From Microbispora sp. NBC_01189 (GTDB lineage: Bacteria > Actinomycetota > Actinomycetes > Streptosporangiales > Streptosporangiaceae), in assembly GCF_036010665.1 (NCBI RefSeq), contig NZ_CP108581.1, positions 1,925,501-1,989,500 of the forward strand: DNA of 64,000 nt, written 5' to 3'. Under the pieces are notes generated by a model. It searched no databases. It was not told the origin of the DNA and saw only the letters and a list, made by a program, of their open reading frames with translations. Of this stretch, positions 54,317 to 62,938 are shown piece by piece. Position numbers and translations under genes: made by a program. Each line of letters begins with the position of its first letter. Within the stretch, counting starts at the first letter, position 1.

Positions 54317-54817
54317 TCACAATCTTCCTGCAGCCCATTGCGGAAATGGCATCAAGGTACCAATACTGGGGGCAACTCGTTGCAGAATTGAAGCGAAATC
54401 ACTTGCAAGTCGAGTCAACATAGAGACAATGTCCTCTTTGGCTGCTACCTCGAATTCCGGCTCAGGAGTCCAGGAAGTTCCCGAGCGACACCTTATCCTC
54501 AGCATCTCCCCATCGGGAATAAAATCCAAAATTCTCTGAACCCCTTGAGCATAGAAATCCAATTCGGTCAATTGCCCAGCCCTAAGATCTGCAATAAGCG
54601 TCGGCAACTGTTCGAGAATCGTAGACAGATCGTAATCAATACTTACTGGCCAAACATCCTGCCCGAACCCGCCGACCAAGAGACGGCAGTCCGTTTCGGA
54701 CAACAGTTCACATGAGTACATGATCACCGAATCGAACTCTTCCAGATCCTCGGCCGGGTCAACAAATAGGACCTCATCACGAAGTACGGGCCCTTCTAAC
54801 ACGATACGAAAAGTCAT
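54317..54817 (-). CDS. Probable immunity protein of a second toxin
   Basis: A 166-aa soluble acidic protein in AT-richer DNA. MTFRIVLEGPVLRDEVLFVDPAEDLEEFDSVIMYSCELLSETDC and GQDVWPVSIDYDLSTILEQLPTLI resemble a family of immunity-like proteins I have seen beside toxins, without a secure name. ATG at 54817 after GGGTGAAG. A toxin-like C-terminal end lies 17 bases upstream. Apparently intact. Confidence 0.55.
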   Translation of the reverse strand: MTFRIVLEGPVLRDEVLFVDPAEDLEEFDSVIMYSCELLSETDCRLLVGGFGQDVWPVSIDYDLSTILEQLPTLIADLRAGQLTELDFYAQGVQRILDFIPDGEMLRIRCRSGTSWTPEPEFEVAAKEDIVSMLTRLASDFASILQRVAPSIGTLMPFPQWAAGRL

Positions 54818-54834
54818 CTTCACCCGACCGATGA

Positions 54835-54940
54835 TTAGAGTACCGGATATGCAGTCTTGAATGTCCCGTTTGGATTTCGAACGATGATCGCGTGCGTAGC
54901 CGGCGTGAAAGGATACGGCCGCTGGGCAAGATCTCCCTTT
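54835..54940 (-). pseudogene. Last 30 codons of a second polymorphic toxin
   Basis: One frame reads LAQRPYPFTPATHAIIVRNPNGTFKTAYPVL and then TAA. The ...VVR-P-G-F-TAYP end is common to secreted nuclease toxins. Everything upstream is lost at the junction with the MarR gene stop at 54942. Confidence 0.5.
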
Positions 54941-54941
54941 G

Positions 54942-55442
54942 CTAGCCGAGCGTGGTGTCGCCGAGGGATGCGAGGAGGGTGCGCAGGGCGTCGGCCAGGT
55001 GGTCGCGGTCGCGGGGGTCGAGGGCGGCGAGCAGGCGCTCCTCGTTCGCAACGTGCGGCGCCAGCATCTCGTCCACGAGCGCGAGCCCGCGGCCGGTGAG
55101 CCGCACCCGGACCGACCTGCGGTCCTCCTCATCCGGCAGCCGATCGACCAGTCCCTTGGCCACCATCCGGTCGATCCGGTTGGTGATCGCGCCGGAGGTC
55201 ACCATCGCCGCCTTGACCAGGGCGCCCGCCGCCAGCTCGTACGGCGGGCCCGAGCGGCGCAGCGTCGCGAGGACGTCGAACTCCCAGTGTTCCAGCCCGT
55301 ACGAGGCGAAGAACTCCTTCAGCTCCCGGTCGAGCAGCTTGGCCAGCCGCGAGACCCGGCCGACGACGCCCATCGGCCAGGGGTCCACGTCCGGCCGTTC
55401 CCGACGCCACTGATCCAGCAACAGGTCCACGGCGTCGCCCAT
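54942..55442 (-). CDS. MarR-family regulator of the EamA gene
   Basis: A 166-aa winged-helix protein: YELAAGALVKAAMVTSGAITNRIDRMVAKGLVDRL is the helix-turn-helix and PDEEDRRSVRVRLTGRG the wing. ATG at 55442 with AGAGG upstream chosen over an earlier in-frame start. Divergent from the EamA transporter, with palindromes in the 98-base gap, so it probably represses that exporter. Confidence 0.88.
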   Translation of the reverse strand: MGDAVDLLLDQWRRERPDVDPWPMGVVGRVSRLAKLLDRELKEFFASYGLEHWEFDVLATLRRSGPPYELAAGALVKAAMVTSGAITNRIDRMVAKGLVDRLPDEEDRRSVRVRLTGRGLALVDEMLAPHVANEERLLAALDPRDRDHLADALRTLLASLGDTTLG

Positions 55443-55459
55443 CCTGACCTCTTCCAGAT

Positions 55460-55489
55460 ATCTCAACGTTCGCTTACTTGACGTTGAAG
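55460..55489 (-). promoter_or_regulatory. MarR half-site pair near marR
   Basis: ATCTCAACGTT at 55460-55470 repeats the left arm of the perfect site at 55506, and ACGTTGAAG at 55481-55489 resembles the right arm, spaced ten bases apart. Confidence 0.5.
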
Positions 55490-55505
55490 CTTCTTGCGTG
55501 TTTTT

Positions 55506-55521
55506 ATCTCAACGTTGAGAT
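55506..55521. promoter_or_regulatory. MarR operator, perfect 16-base palindrome
   Basis: ATCTCAACGTTGAGAT reads the same on both strands. It lies 19 bases before the EamA ATG, overlapping its leader. It shares the ATCTCAACGTT block with the site near marR. Confidence 0.8.
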
Positions 55522-55540
55522 TATCAACGGAGGAGTAATC

Positions 55541-56487
55541 ATGGGAGCCTCGAACCGCACGTCCATGTCGATCGCGGGCACTCTGGCCGTCACCGGGCTG
55601 ACCCCGCTGGTGTGGGGCTCGACGTACGCCGTGACGACCGAGTTCCTGCCGCCGGACCGGCCGCTGTTCACCGCGCTGGCCAGGGCGCCGGGCTCGGGCT
55701 GCTCGCCGTCACCCGCGTGCTGCCGCGCGGTGAATGGATCTGGCGGGCCGCGGCGCTCGGCGTGCTGAACATCGGGGCGTTCTTCCCGTTCCTGTTCCTC
55801 GCGGCGTACCGGCTGCCCGGCGGCGTCGCCGCCGTGCTGGGCGCGGCGGGCCCGTTGTTCGCGCTCGCCTTCGCCCGCGCCCTGCTCTCCGAACGGCCCA
55901 CCGGCCGGAAACTGCTCGCCGGCCTCGCCGGGCTGGGCGGCGTCGGCCTGGTCGTCCTGCGCGCCGACGCAGGCTTCGACGTGGTCGGGGTGCTCGCCGG
56001 GATCGCCGGGGCCGCCTCCATGTCCGCCGGAACCGTGCTGACCAAGCGCTGGGGCCGTCCTGAGGGCGTCGGAGCCCTCGCGCTCACCGGGTGGCAACTG
56101 ACCGCGGGCGGGCTGCTGCTCGTCCCGGTCGCCCTGCTCATCGAGGGGGCGCCACCCGCGCTGACCACCGAGAACATCCTCGGCTACGCCTATCTCGGGA
56201 TCGTCGGCACCGCCTGCGCGTACTGGATCTGGTTCCGCGGCATCTCCCGGCTCCCCGCGACCTCGGTCGCCTTCCTGGCCCTGCTCAGCCCGGTGTCGGC
56301 CACCGTGATCGGCTGGGCGGCGCTCGGCCAGGCCCTCACTCCGATCCAGCTGCTGGGCATGGCCCTCGCCCTCGCCGGCACCCTGCTCGGCCAGGCCCCC
56401 GCGTCCCCTCCCGTACGGCCTGCCGCCCCGGGCGGTGGATCCGTCCCGCTGAACGACCTCAAGGCCTTGACGCGCTCCCCGGCCTGA
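55541..56487 (+). pseudogene. EamA/DMT-family transporter, frameshifted and end-replaced
   Basis: Ten-helix drug/metabolite transporter. The start is secure (ATG after GGAGGAG, LTPLVWGSTYAVTTEFLPPDRP) but the frame breaks near 55690, where about five bases are missing after ALARA; the second frame runs LGLLAVTRVLPRGEWIWR to the end, with both EamA repeats. The C-terminal codons after VPLNDLKA come from the tnpB element, and the stop is in its hairpin. The first defect probably inactivates the gene unless it is a sequencing error. Confidence 0.82.
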
Positions 56488-56510
56488 AGGCCGGGGATTC
56501 AGCCCGTGCC
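56467..56510 (-). repeat. IS200/IS605 right-end hairpin of second tnpB
   Basis: TTGACGCGCTCC followed by CCGGCC-TGAA-GGCCGG (56479-56494) and GGGATTC. The same order is seen at 2557-2600. The TGA in the loop is used as the EamA stop. Probably the 3' part of the guide RNA of this tnpB. Confidence 0.65.
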
Positions 56511-56516
56511 GCGCGT

Positions 56517-57713
56517 TCACGCGACACCTCTGAGGCTTCCTGCTTCCTCGCGCTGTGCCAGGCCGGCGCCTGGTCTTACCTGCGCTCCACAGGCGTTTGG
56601 TCTCTCCGCCCGTCCGGCGGCGAGAATGTTCTTGGCGGCGTTGACGTCCCGGTCATGGACCGCCCCGCAGGGGCAGGTCCACTCCCGGACGTTCAGCGGC
56701 ATCGACTCGGCGACCGCCCCGCATTCCGAGCACAGCTTGGAGGAGGGGAACCACCGGTCGATCCGGTGAAAGACCCGCTCATATAGAGCGGCCTTATACT
56801 CCAGCATGCCGACGAAGGATGACCAGCCCGCGTCATGCACGCTCTTGGACAGCCTGGTGCGCGCCAGCCCCTTGACCGCCAGGTCCTCCACGTAGATCGC
56901 TTGGTTGTCGCGAACTATCCGGGTGGAGAGCTGATGGTGGAACTCGCGGCGCGCGTCGGCGACCTTCGCATGCTGGCGAGCGACCTTCTGCCGGGCCTTG
57001 GCCCGGTTGTTCGACCCCTTGGCCGTGCGGGACAACGCCCGCTGGGCCCGCTTGAGCTTCTTCTCGGCTCGGCGCAGGAAACGCGGGGAGTCGATCTTCC
57101 GGCCGTTCGACAACACGGCGAAGTGCCCCAGCCCGAGATCGATCCCCGTCTCGGGCTCGACCGGAGGCAAGGGTTGTCCGGCGACCTCGACCACGAACGA
57201 GGCGAAGTACCGCCCAGCGGCGTCCTTGATCACCGTCACCGATGAGGGTTCGGCGGGCAGGGTGCGGGACCAGCGGACCGGAACGTCCCCGATCTTCGGC
57301 AGGCGCAGTTTCCCGCCCGCCGTGATCGCAAACCGGGCGTTCTTGGTGAAGCGGATCGCCTGCCGGTTGTCCTTGCGGGACCGGAACCGGGGCGGGGCGA
57401 CCTTCGGCCCCTGCCGCTTGCCCGTGATGGAGGCGAAGAAGTTCCGGTAGGCGGTGTTCAGATCGGCAAGCGCCTGCTGTAACACCACGGCTGAGACTTC
57501 GCCTAGCCAGGAGCGTTGCGGGGTCTGCTTCGCCTGGGTGATGACCCGCGTGGACAACTCCCCGTCGCGGATGTACGGCAAGCCCTGCTCGCGGGCGTCG
57601 GTCCGTGCGCGCAGCCCGTCGTTGAACACCACCCGAGCGCACCCGAAGGCCCGTGCCAGCGCTTGACGCTGACCCGGCGTCGGGGACAGGCGGTAGTTGT
57701 ACCGGAGCTGCAC
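56517..57713 (-). CDS. tnpB: TnpB, second copy, different lineage
   Basis: A 398-aa protein starting QLRYNYRLSPTPGQRQALARAFGCARVVFNDGL (N-terminal OrfB domain). RuvC residues: TGIDLGLGHFA, IYVEDLAVKG, and HDRDVNAAKNI. Zinc ribbon: CSECG...CPCG. It differs strongly from the copy at 2.6 kb yet ends in a matching hairpin. No TnpA partner. GTG start. Intact. Confidence 0.92.
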   Translation of the reverse strand: MQLRYNYRLSPTPGQRQALARAFGCARVVFNDGLRARTDAREQGLPYIRDGELSTRVITQAKQTPQRSWLGEVSAVVLQQALADLNTAYRNFFASITGKRQGPKVAPPRFRSRKDNRQAIRFTKNARFAITAGGKLRLPKIGDVPVRWSRTLPAEPSSVTVIKDAAGRYFASFVVEVAGQPLPPVEPETGIDLGLGHFAVLSNGRKIDSPRFLRRAEKKLKRAQRALSRTAKGSNNRAKARQKVARQHAKVADARREFHHQLSTRIVRDNQAIYVEDLAVKGLARTRLSKSVHDAGWSSFVGMLEYKAALYERVFHRIDRWFPSSKLCSECGAVAESMPLNVREWTCPCGAVHDRDVNAAKNILAAGRAERPNACGAQVRPGAGLAQREEAGSLRGVA

Positions 57714-58090
57714 ACCATGATTTTACCGAAGGCGCATGACCGGTTACAGGGAGACATCGGAACTGGCAGGCGCTGTGTTTTCGTCCTACACGCACACGTG
57801 GTTGTCGTGACCACGTTCCGGCATCGGCGACCTTGGGCGGCGCACCGATCAGCGTCCTGCGCCAGCACATCGAGCAGCAAAACCGCCCCGTCTGATCCGC
57901 CTGACGCCGATCCGCCTGACGCCGATCCGCCTGACAGCGAATCAGCTTTCCCCGCCCCGCTACGCGGGACAGTCCGCCTCCTGACTCTCCGCAGGCGACA
58001 CGCGTACGCGGGGGCCGGGTGCCCGGACGGGCGTGGGAGGATTTTCACGTTGTGCTGCGACGAGCGGAGAGACAAGCGGAGGGCGGCGCG
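57714..58090. other. 377-base gap with 15-base repeats
   Basis: The left part should be the left end of the tnpB element. GATCCGCCTGACGCC occurs three times at 57894-57938, the third with two changes. No gene or RNA recognised. Confidence 0.5.
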
Positions 58091-58711
58091 ATGCGCGAGG
58101 AGACGATCGGCGACTTCCTGTTCCACCTCGCCGAACGGGTGCCGGCGCCCGGCGGAGGCGCCGCCGCGGCCCTGCAGGCCGCCCAGGCCGTGGCGCTGCT
58201 GGGGATGGTCGCGCGCTACAGCACCGGCGAGAAGTACGCCGAGCACACGTCCCTGGTCGAACGGATCATCGGCGAGACCGACGTGCTGCGGTCGGAGGCC
58301 CTGCGCCTGGCCGAGGACGACGCGGCGGCCTTCGGGGCGGTGGCCAATGCCTACAAGCTGCCCAAGGACACCGACGAGGCGAAGGACGCCCGGTCCGCCG
58401 CCATCGCGCGGGCCCTGGTCGTGGCGGGCACCGTACCGGCGAAGGTGGTCGACGTCGCCCGGCGGGCCGTCGAGATCGCCGAGGAACTGCTGCCCGTCGC
58501 CAACCGCAACGTCGTCTCCGACATCGCCGCCGCCACCGAGGCCGCGCGGGCCGCCGCGACCACCGCCCGGGTGAACATCGAGATCAACCTGGGTGGGATC
58601 AAGGACGAGAAGGTCCGCGCCGGGCTGGCCGCCGAGGCCGCGGAGGTGGACGGCGTCGCCGCGCGCGCCGAGCGGGTCACCGCCGCCGTACGGGAGGAGA
58701 TCGCCGGATGA
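58091..58711 (+). CDS. Cyclodeaminase/cyclohydrolase-family protein (FTCD C-domain type)
   Basis: A 206-aa helical protein. IGDFLFHLAERVPAPGGGAAAALQAAQAVALLGMVARY is the conserved N-terminus, with the PGGG turn at the folate site. NRNVVSDIAAATEAARAAATTARVNIEINLGGIKD is the second conserved block. Single-domain members include the methenyl-THF cyclohydrolase FchA of clostridia. ATG at 58091 after GGAGGG. Its stop overlaps the folD start (ATGA), so the two products are made together. Confidence 0.85.
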   Translation: MREETIGDFLFHLAERVPAPGGGAAAALQAAQAVALLGMVARYSTGEKYAEHTSLVERIIGETDVLRSEALRLAEDDAAAFGAVANAYKLPKDTDEAKDARSAAIARALVVAGTVPAKVVDVARRAVEIAEELLPVANRNVVSDIAAATEAARAAATTARVNIEINLGGIKDEKVRAGLAAEAAEVDGVAARAERVTAAVREEIAG

Positions 58712-59568
58712 GCGCCCGCGTGCTGTCCGGCAAGGAACTCGCGGCGTCCATCCGGTCCGAGGCCACCGGGCGGGCCGCCGAACTCGCGGCGGCCGGAACC
58801 CCCGCGAAGCTCGCGGTCGTCGTCGCCACGGCCGACGAGTCCAGCGCCTGGTACGTCCGCTCGATCGCCCGGGCCGCCGAGAAGTCCGGGATCATGTGCG
58901 AGATCGTCGACCTCGGCGCGGAGGCCGGACCCGCCCTGATCCGCGACAGGCTGGCGTCGCTGAGCGCCGACGACACCGTCAACGGGATCATCCTCCAGAC
59001 TCCGCTGCCGCAGGGGGCCAGGCTTGAGGACCTGGCCGGCGCCATCGCGTTCGAAAAGGACGTCGACGGCGCGAACCCGCTGTCGCTCGGCCGCCTGGCC
59101 GCCGGACTGCCGGCGTTCGCACCGGCGACCGCCGAGGCGGTCGTGACGATCCTCGACCACCACGGGATCGACCTGGCCGGCCGGCACGTCGCCGTGGTCG
59201 GCCGCTCCACCGTCGTCGGCAAGCCCGCCGCCCACCTCCTGCTGGACCGGAACGCCACCGTGACGGTCTGTCACTCCCGTACGAGGGACCTGGCCGCCGT
59301 CACCTCCACGGCCGACGTGGTCGTCGCCGCGGTCGGCCGCGCCGGCCTGATCACCGCCGAGCACGTACGGCCGGGAGCGGTCGTGGTGGACGTCGGCACC
59401 AATCCCACCGAGGACGGCGGCCTGGTCGGCGACGTGGACGCCGTCGCGGTCGCCGAGAGGGCCGGAGCGCTCACGCCCGTGCCCGGCGGCGTCGGCCCGG
59501 TGACCACCGCCCTCCTGCTGCGCCACACCGTCCACGCCGCGGATCGCGCGCGCCCCGGCCTCCGCTGA
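58708..59568 (+). CDS. folD: FolD-family methylene-THF dehydrogenase lacking the cyclohydrolase lysine
   Basis: A 286-aa protein with full FolD layout: [60 protein letters not shown] (NADP site) and [12 protein letters not shown]. In E. coli FolD the first block reads YVASKRKAC, where the Lys (K54) is essential for the cyclohydrolase step; here that position is Ile (YVRSIARAA). Gln and Asp of the active site remain. It should still oxidise methylene-THF, with the cyclohydrolase step possibly given to the coupled upstream protein. The stop abuts that of the convergent MFS gene with no gap. Confidence 0.9.
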   Translation: MSARVLSGKELAASIRSEATGRAAELAAAGTPAKLAVVVATADESSAWYVRSIARAAEKSGIMCEIVDLGAEAGPALIRDRLASLSADDTVNGIILQTPLPQGARLEDLAGAIAFEKDVDGANPLSLGRLAAGLPAFAPATAEAVVTILDHHGIDLAGRHVAVVGRSTVVGKPAAHLLLDRNATVTVCHSRTRDLAAVTSTADVVVAAVGRAGLITAEHVRPGAVVVDVGTNPTEDGGLVGDVDAVAVAERAGALTPVPGGVGPVTTALLLRHTVHAADRARPGLR

Positions 59569-60855
59569 TCACGCCGCCGTCGTCGCCCCGGACTCGTCCG
59601 GCCGGCCGGTGGGAGGCCCGACGGGTGTTGTGTCGGCGGACCGAGACGTGGTCCGCATCGCCGCGGGGGCCGTCCAGGCCACGGTCGCCAGCAGCGGGAC
59701 CAGCAGTGCCAGCGTCCAGGTGAGCCCGAGCACCTGTGCGACGCGGCCGATGAGCGGCGGCGCGAGCAGGATTCCGGCGTAGGTCATCGTGGTGAACCGG
59801 GCGACGGCCGCCGCCGCCCCGGCGCCGTCCTTCCCGGCGCCGGCGTGGCCGGCCGCGCTGTAGATCAGCGGGAGCGGCGTCGCGAGCCCCACCCCCATCA
59901 GGGCGAACCCGGTGATCGCGAGGACCGGCCAGGGGGTCGCGACCACCGCGACGAGACCGGCGGCGGCCGTGCCCGCACCGGCCCGCACCAGGACCCGCGC
60001 GGGGTGGCGCTCCGCCAGGCGGTCGCCGGCGAGGCGTCCGGCGGTCTGGCAGGCGGTGAAGGCGATGAACCCCAGGGCGGCCGCGCCCAGCGACGCGCCC
60101 CGGCTCTCGTGAAGATACACACCGCTCCAGGTGATGACGGCACCCTCGCAGGTCAGCACCGCGGCACCGAGGCCGCCGAGAAGCACCACCCGGCGCGTCC
60201 AGCCCGCCCTCCGCTCCCTCGGGACGGAATGGTCGTCCGCGGACCGGAGGCTCCGCCGATCCGCCGCGGCGGGCAGCAGCCACCTGCTCGCCACCAGGGC
60301 CGTGGGTGTCACCAGCGCGGCGAGCGCCGCGAAGTGCCCGGCGAGGGACATACCCGCCTGCGCGGCCGCCCCTCCGGCGAGCGATCCCGCCACGGCGCCG
60401 ATGCTCCACGCCGCGTGACAACCGTTCATGATGGGACGGTGCGCCACCCGCTCGACCGTCACCGCATGCGCGTTCATCCCCACATCGAGCAGGCCGTTCA
60501 GGGCACCGGCGGCCAGCATGGCCGCCCCCAGCCAGCCGGTCTCGCGGGCGAGACCGACCCCGAGCAGGGCGAGCGGAAGCGCGGCCGAGGCGGCCCGGAC
60601 GAGCCACGCGCTGCCGGTCCGCGCCGCCAGTCGCCCGGCGAGTTGCATGGCGGCCAGCGCCGCCACGCCGAACAGTGCGGACAGGAGGCCGAGTGACCCT
60701 TCCGCCAGGCCGTGGTCGAGCTTGAGCGACGGTGTACGAACCGAGATCGTTGCGATCACGGCGCCGTTCACGGCGAACGCCGCGGTCACCGCCCGGCGCG
60801 CGCCCGCCGCCCGCCCGTCGTCTCGCGTTCCATTGATCAGGTGCGCGTCGGACAT
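59569..60855 (-). CDS. MFS transporter
   Basis: A 428-aa protein with about 12 helices, lacking a large central loop. [44 protein letters not shown] resembles the YbjJ/fucose-permease-like branch, and [31 protein letters not shown] is its conserved helix-5 region. Substrate unknown. ATG at 60855 with GGCGGGG upstream. Divergent from the YCII/sigma pair and convergent with folD. Confidence 0.83.
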   Translation of the reverse strand: MSDAHLINGTRDDGRAAGARRAVTAAFAVNGAVIATISVRTPSLKLDHGLAEGSLGLLSALFGVAALAAMQLAGRLAARTGSAWLVRAASAALPLALLGVGLARETGWLGAAMLAAGALNGLLDVGMNAHAVTVERVAHRPIMNGCHAAWSIGAVAGSLAGGAAAQAGMSLAGHFAALAALVTPTALVASRWLLPAAADRRSLRSADDHSVPRERRAGWTRRVVLLGGLGAAVLTCEGAVITWSGVYLHESRGASLGAAALGFIAFTACQTAGRLAGDRLAERHPARVLVRAGAGTAAAGLVAVVATPWPVLAITGFALMGVGLATPLPLIYSAAGHAGAGKDGAGAAAAVARFTTMTYAGILLAPPLIGRVAQVLGLTWTLALLVPLLATVAWTAPAAMRTTSRSADTTPVGPPTGRPDESGATTAA

Positions 60856-61033
60856 CCACCCCGCCTTTCCGTACGGCGCCTCCCGCCGGGGCGCTCTCTC
60901 GGGGACGACGCCGGCGGATCGGAATTTCGACATCGGACCGGAGCGACTGTCGAAATCGGGGTGGTGCCGCGTCGTAGGAAGGAACGGTCGGCAAGAGGCG
61001 GCCGTCGTGTAACCGTCCCGGGAGGGCTGAGCT

Positions 61034-61354
61034 GTGAAATACCTGTTTCTGATCTGCGTCGACGAGTCGGTCGAGGTGAGCCCCGAGCAGGGCGACCCCG
61101 AGCAGTGGGTGGAGGAGATGGAGCGTCGCGGCGTGCGTCTCACCGGAAACCGTTTGTGCACCGCCGACGACGCCACGACCGTACGAGACAGCGGGCGCCT
61201 GGTGACCCAGGGACCGTTCGCCGAAACCAAGGAGCAGATCGCCGGATTCGACATCATCGAGTGCGCCGACCTGGACGAGGCGATCGAGATCGCCTCGAAG
61301 CACCCCGTGACGTCGTTCGGGACGATCGAGGTGAGGCCGTTCTGGCCGGAGTGA
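61034..61354 (+). CDS. YCII/DGPF-domain protein
   Basis: A 106-aa ferredoxin-like-fold protein: MKYLFLICVDESVEVSPEQ, TGNRLCTADDATTVRDSGRLVTQGPFAETKEQIAGFDIIEC and VRPFWPE. The VTQGPFAETKEQIAGF block is the DGPF motif. Such proteins are the constant partner of the ECF42-type sigma factor encoded next. GTG after GGGAGGGC; the stop overlaps the sigma factor start (GTGA). Role probably regulatory or enzymatic; unknown. Confidence 0.87.
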   Translation: MKYLFLICVDESVEVSPEQGDPEQWVEEMERRGVRLTGNRLCTADDATTVRDSGRLVTQGPFAETKEQIAGFDIIECADLDEAIEIASKHPVTSFGTIEVRPFWPE

Positions 61355-62673
61355 GCGACACCGGCGGTCCGGCCGGGAGCCTCGGCGAGGCGTACGGCGG
61401 CCTTCTCGAGGAGGCGACGGGGAACGCGCGGAACGTGGTCGAGGAGGCGTTCCGCGACGAGTGGGGCCGTGTCGTCGCCACACTGATCCGGCTGACCGGC
61501 GACTGGGACCTGGCCGAGGAGTCCGCCCAGGACGCCTTCGCGCAGGCGCTGGCGCGCTGGCCCGGGGACGGCGTGCCGCGCCGTCCCGGGGCGTGGCTCA
61601 CCACCACCGCCCGCAACCGGGCGCTGGACCGCCTCCGCCGCGGCACGGCGGAGGCGGCGCGGCTGCGTGCGATGGCGGCGACGCCGGGCAGCCCCGACAT
61701 CGGGTCCGATCCCGGGTTCGATCCGGAGTCCGCGGAGGAGGATCACGTGCCCGACGACCGGTTGCGCCTGATGTTCACCTGCTGCCATCCCGCCCTGCCG
61801 CTGGAGGCACAGGTCGCCCTCACTCTCCGTACGCTCGCGGGGCTGACGACGGCGGAGATCGCGGCGGCGTTCATGGTGCCGGAGCCGACCATGGCCCAGC
61901 GGCTGGTCAGGGCCAAGCGGAAGATCCGCAACGCGGGCATCCCCTACCGGGTGCCGCCCGCGCACCTGCTGGCCGAGCGGACGGCGGGAGTGCTCGGCGT
62001 GCTGTATGTCCTGTTCACCGAGGGCTATTCGGCCAGCGGCGGGCAGAGCCTGACCCGGCCGGGGCCGGCCGCCGAGGCCATCCGGCTGGCGCGGGTGCTG
62101 GACGGCCTCATGCCGGACGAGCCCGAGGTGCGCGGCCTGCTGGCGCTCATGCTGCTGCAGGACTCGCGGCGCGCGGCCCGGACCGACGACGCGGGCGACA
62201 TCGTCACATTGGAGTTCCAGAACCGCGCGAAGTGGGATCACGATCAGATCGAGGAGGGGCTGCGACTCCTGGACGACGCGCTGGCGCGCCGCCGGCCCGG
62301 CCCGTACCAGGTGCAGGCGGCCATCGCCGCCTGTCACGCCACCGCCCTCGACCCGGCGGACACCGACTGGCTTCAGATCGCCGGGTTGTACGACCGGCTG
62401 GCCCGGCTGGTGCCGTCTCCGGTGGTCGAACTGAACCGGGCAGTGGCGGTGGCGATGGCGGATGGCCCGCTCGCGGGCCTGCGCCTGGTCGAGAAGCTGC
62501 GGGCGGACGGGGCGCTGGACGGGCATCACCTGCTCGCGGCGACCCGGGCCGACCTGCTGCGCCGCCTTGGCCGCCGGGCCGATGCGGCTCAGGCGTACCG
62601 GGAAGCCCTGGCGCTCGCGCCCACCGACGCCGAGCGCCGCTACCTCACCCTCCGCCTTGCCGAGACCTCGTGA
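61351..62673 (+). CDS. ECF sigma factor with TPR-like C-terminal domain (ECF42 type)
   Basis: A 440-aa protein. Sigma region 2 (VVATLIRLTGDWDLAEESAQDAFAQALARWP, RRPGAWLTTTARNRALDRLRR) and region 4 (LTTAEIAAAFMVPEPTMAQRLVRAKRKIR) precede a 240-residue helical domain with TPR-like pairs, ending ADAAQAYREALALAPTDAERRYL. DRLRLMFTCCHPALPLEAQ is typical of ECF42. No anti-sigma factor gene is present; control is thought to lie in the C-terminal domain. GTG start coupled to YCII. Confidence 0.92.
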   Translation: MSDTGGPAGSLGEAYGGLLEEATGNARNVVEEAFRDEWGRVVATLIRLTGDWDLAEESAQDAFAQALARWPGDGVPRRPGAWLTTTARNRALDRLRRGTAEAARLRAMAATPGSPDIGSDPGFDPESAEEDHVPDDRLRLMFTCCHPALPLEAQVALTLRTLAGLTTAEIAAAFMVPEPTMAQRLVRAKRKIRNAGIPYRVPPAHLLAERTAGVLGVLYVLFTEGYSASGGQSLTRPGPAAEAIRLARVLDGLMPDEPEVRGLLALMLLQDSRRAARTDDAGDIVTLEFQNRAKWDHDQIEEGLRLLDDALARRRPGPYQVQAAIAACHATALDPADTDWLQIAGLYDRLARLVPSPVVELNRAVAVAMADGPLAGLRLVEKLRADGALDGHHLLAATRADLLRRLGRRADAAQAYREALALAPTDAERRYLTLRLAETS

Positions 62674-62938
62674 CCGCCGAGGTCGCGGCCGCACAGCTCA
62701 CCCATGGGGTGTAGCGGGCGAACATCTCCGTTCGCTGCTGGAGCGCGTCCTGGACGGCTTCCTCGTAACCGGGGCGAGCGTAAGCGATCGCCCGCAGTCG
62801 CCACTGACGCAGCAGCGTCTGCACTTGCTTGAAACGAGCCAAGTCGTGGGCGGCGTCCAACGCGTCCTCGTACTCCGCCCGGAACAGAGCACGATGTGCT
62901 GGTGGGAGTGCCTCGGCGATCGCGGCCGGGGCCCTCAC
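62645..62938 (-). CDS. DUF6247-type small protein
   Basis: A 97-aa helical protein: APAAIAEALPPAHRALFRAEYEDALDAAHDLARFKQVQTLLRQWRLRAIAYARPGYEEAVQDALQQ. This is the pattern of DUF6247 proteins, often small partners of toxin-like RelE/ParE genes in streptomycetes; no toxin is visible here. GTG at 62938 overlaps the stop of the glycosyltransferase (GTGA), and its 3' end overlaps the sigma gene by 29 bases on the other strand. Confidence 0.6.
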   Translation of the reverse strand: MRAPAAIAEALPPAHRALFRAEYEDALDAAHDLARFKQVQTLLRQWRLRAIAYARPGYEEAVQDALQQRTEMFARYTPWVSCAAATSAVTRSRQGGG

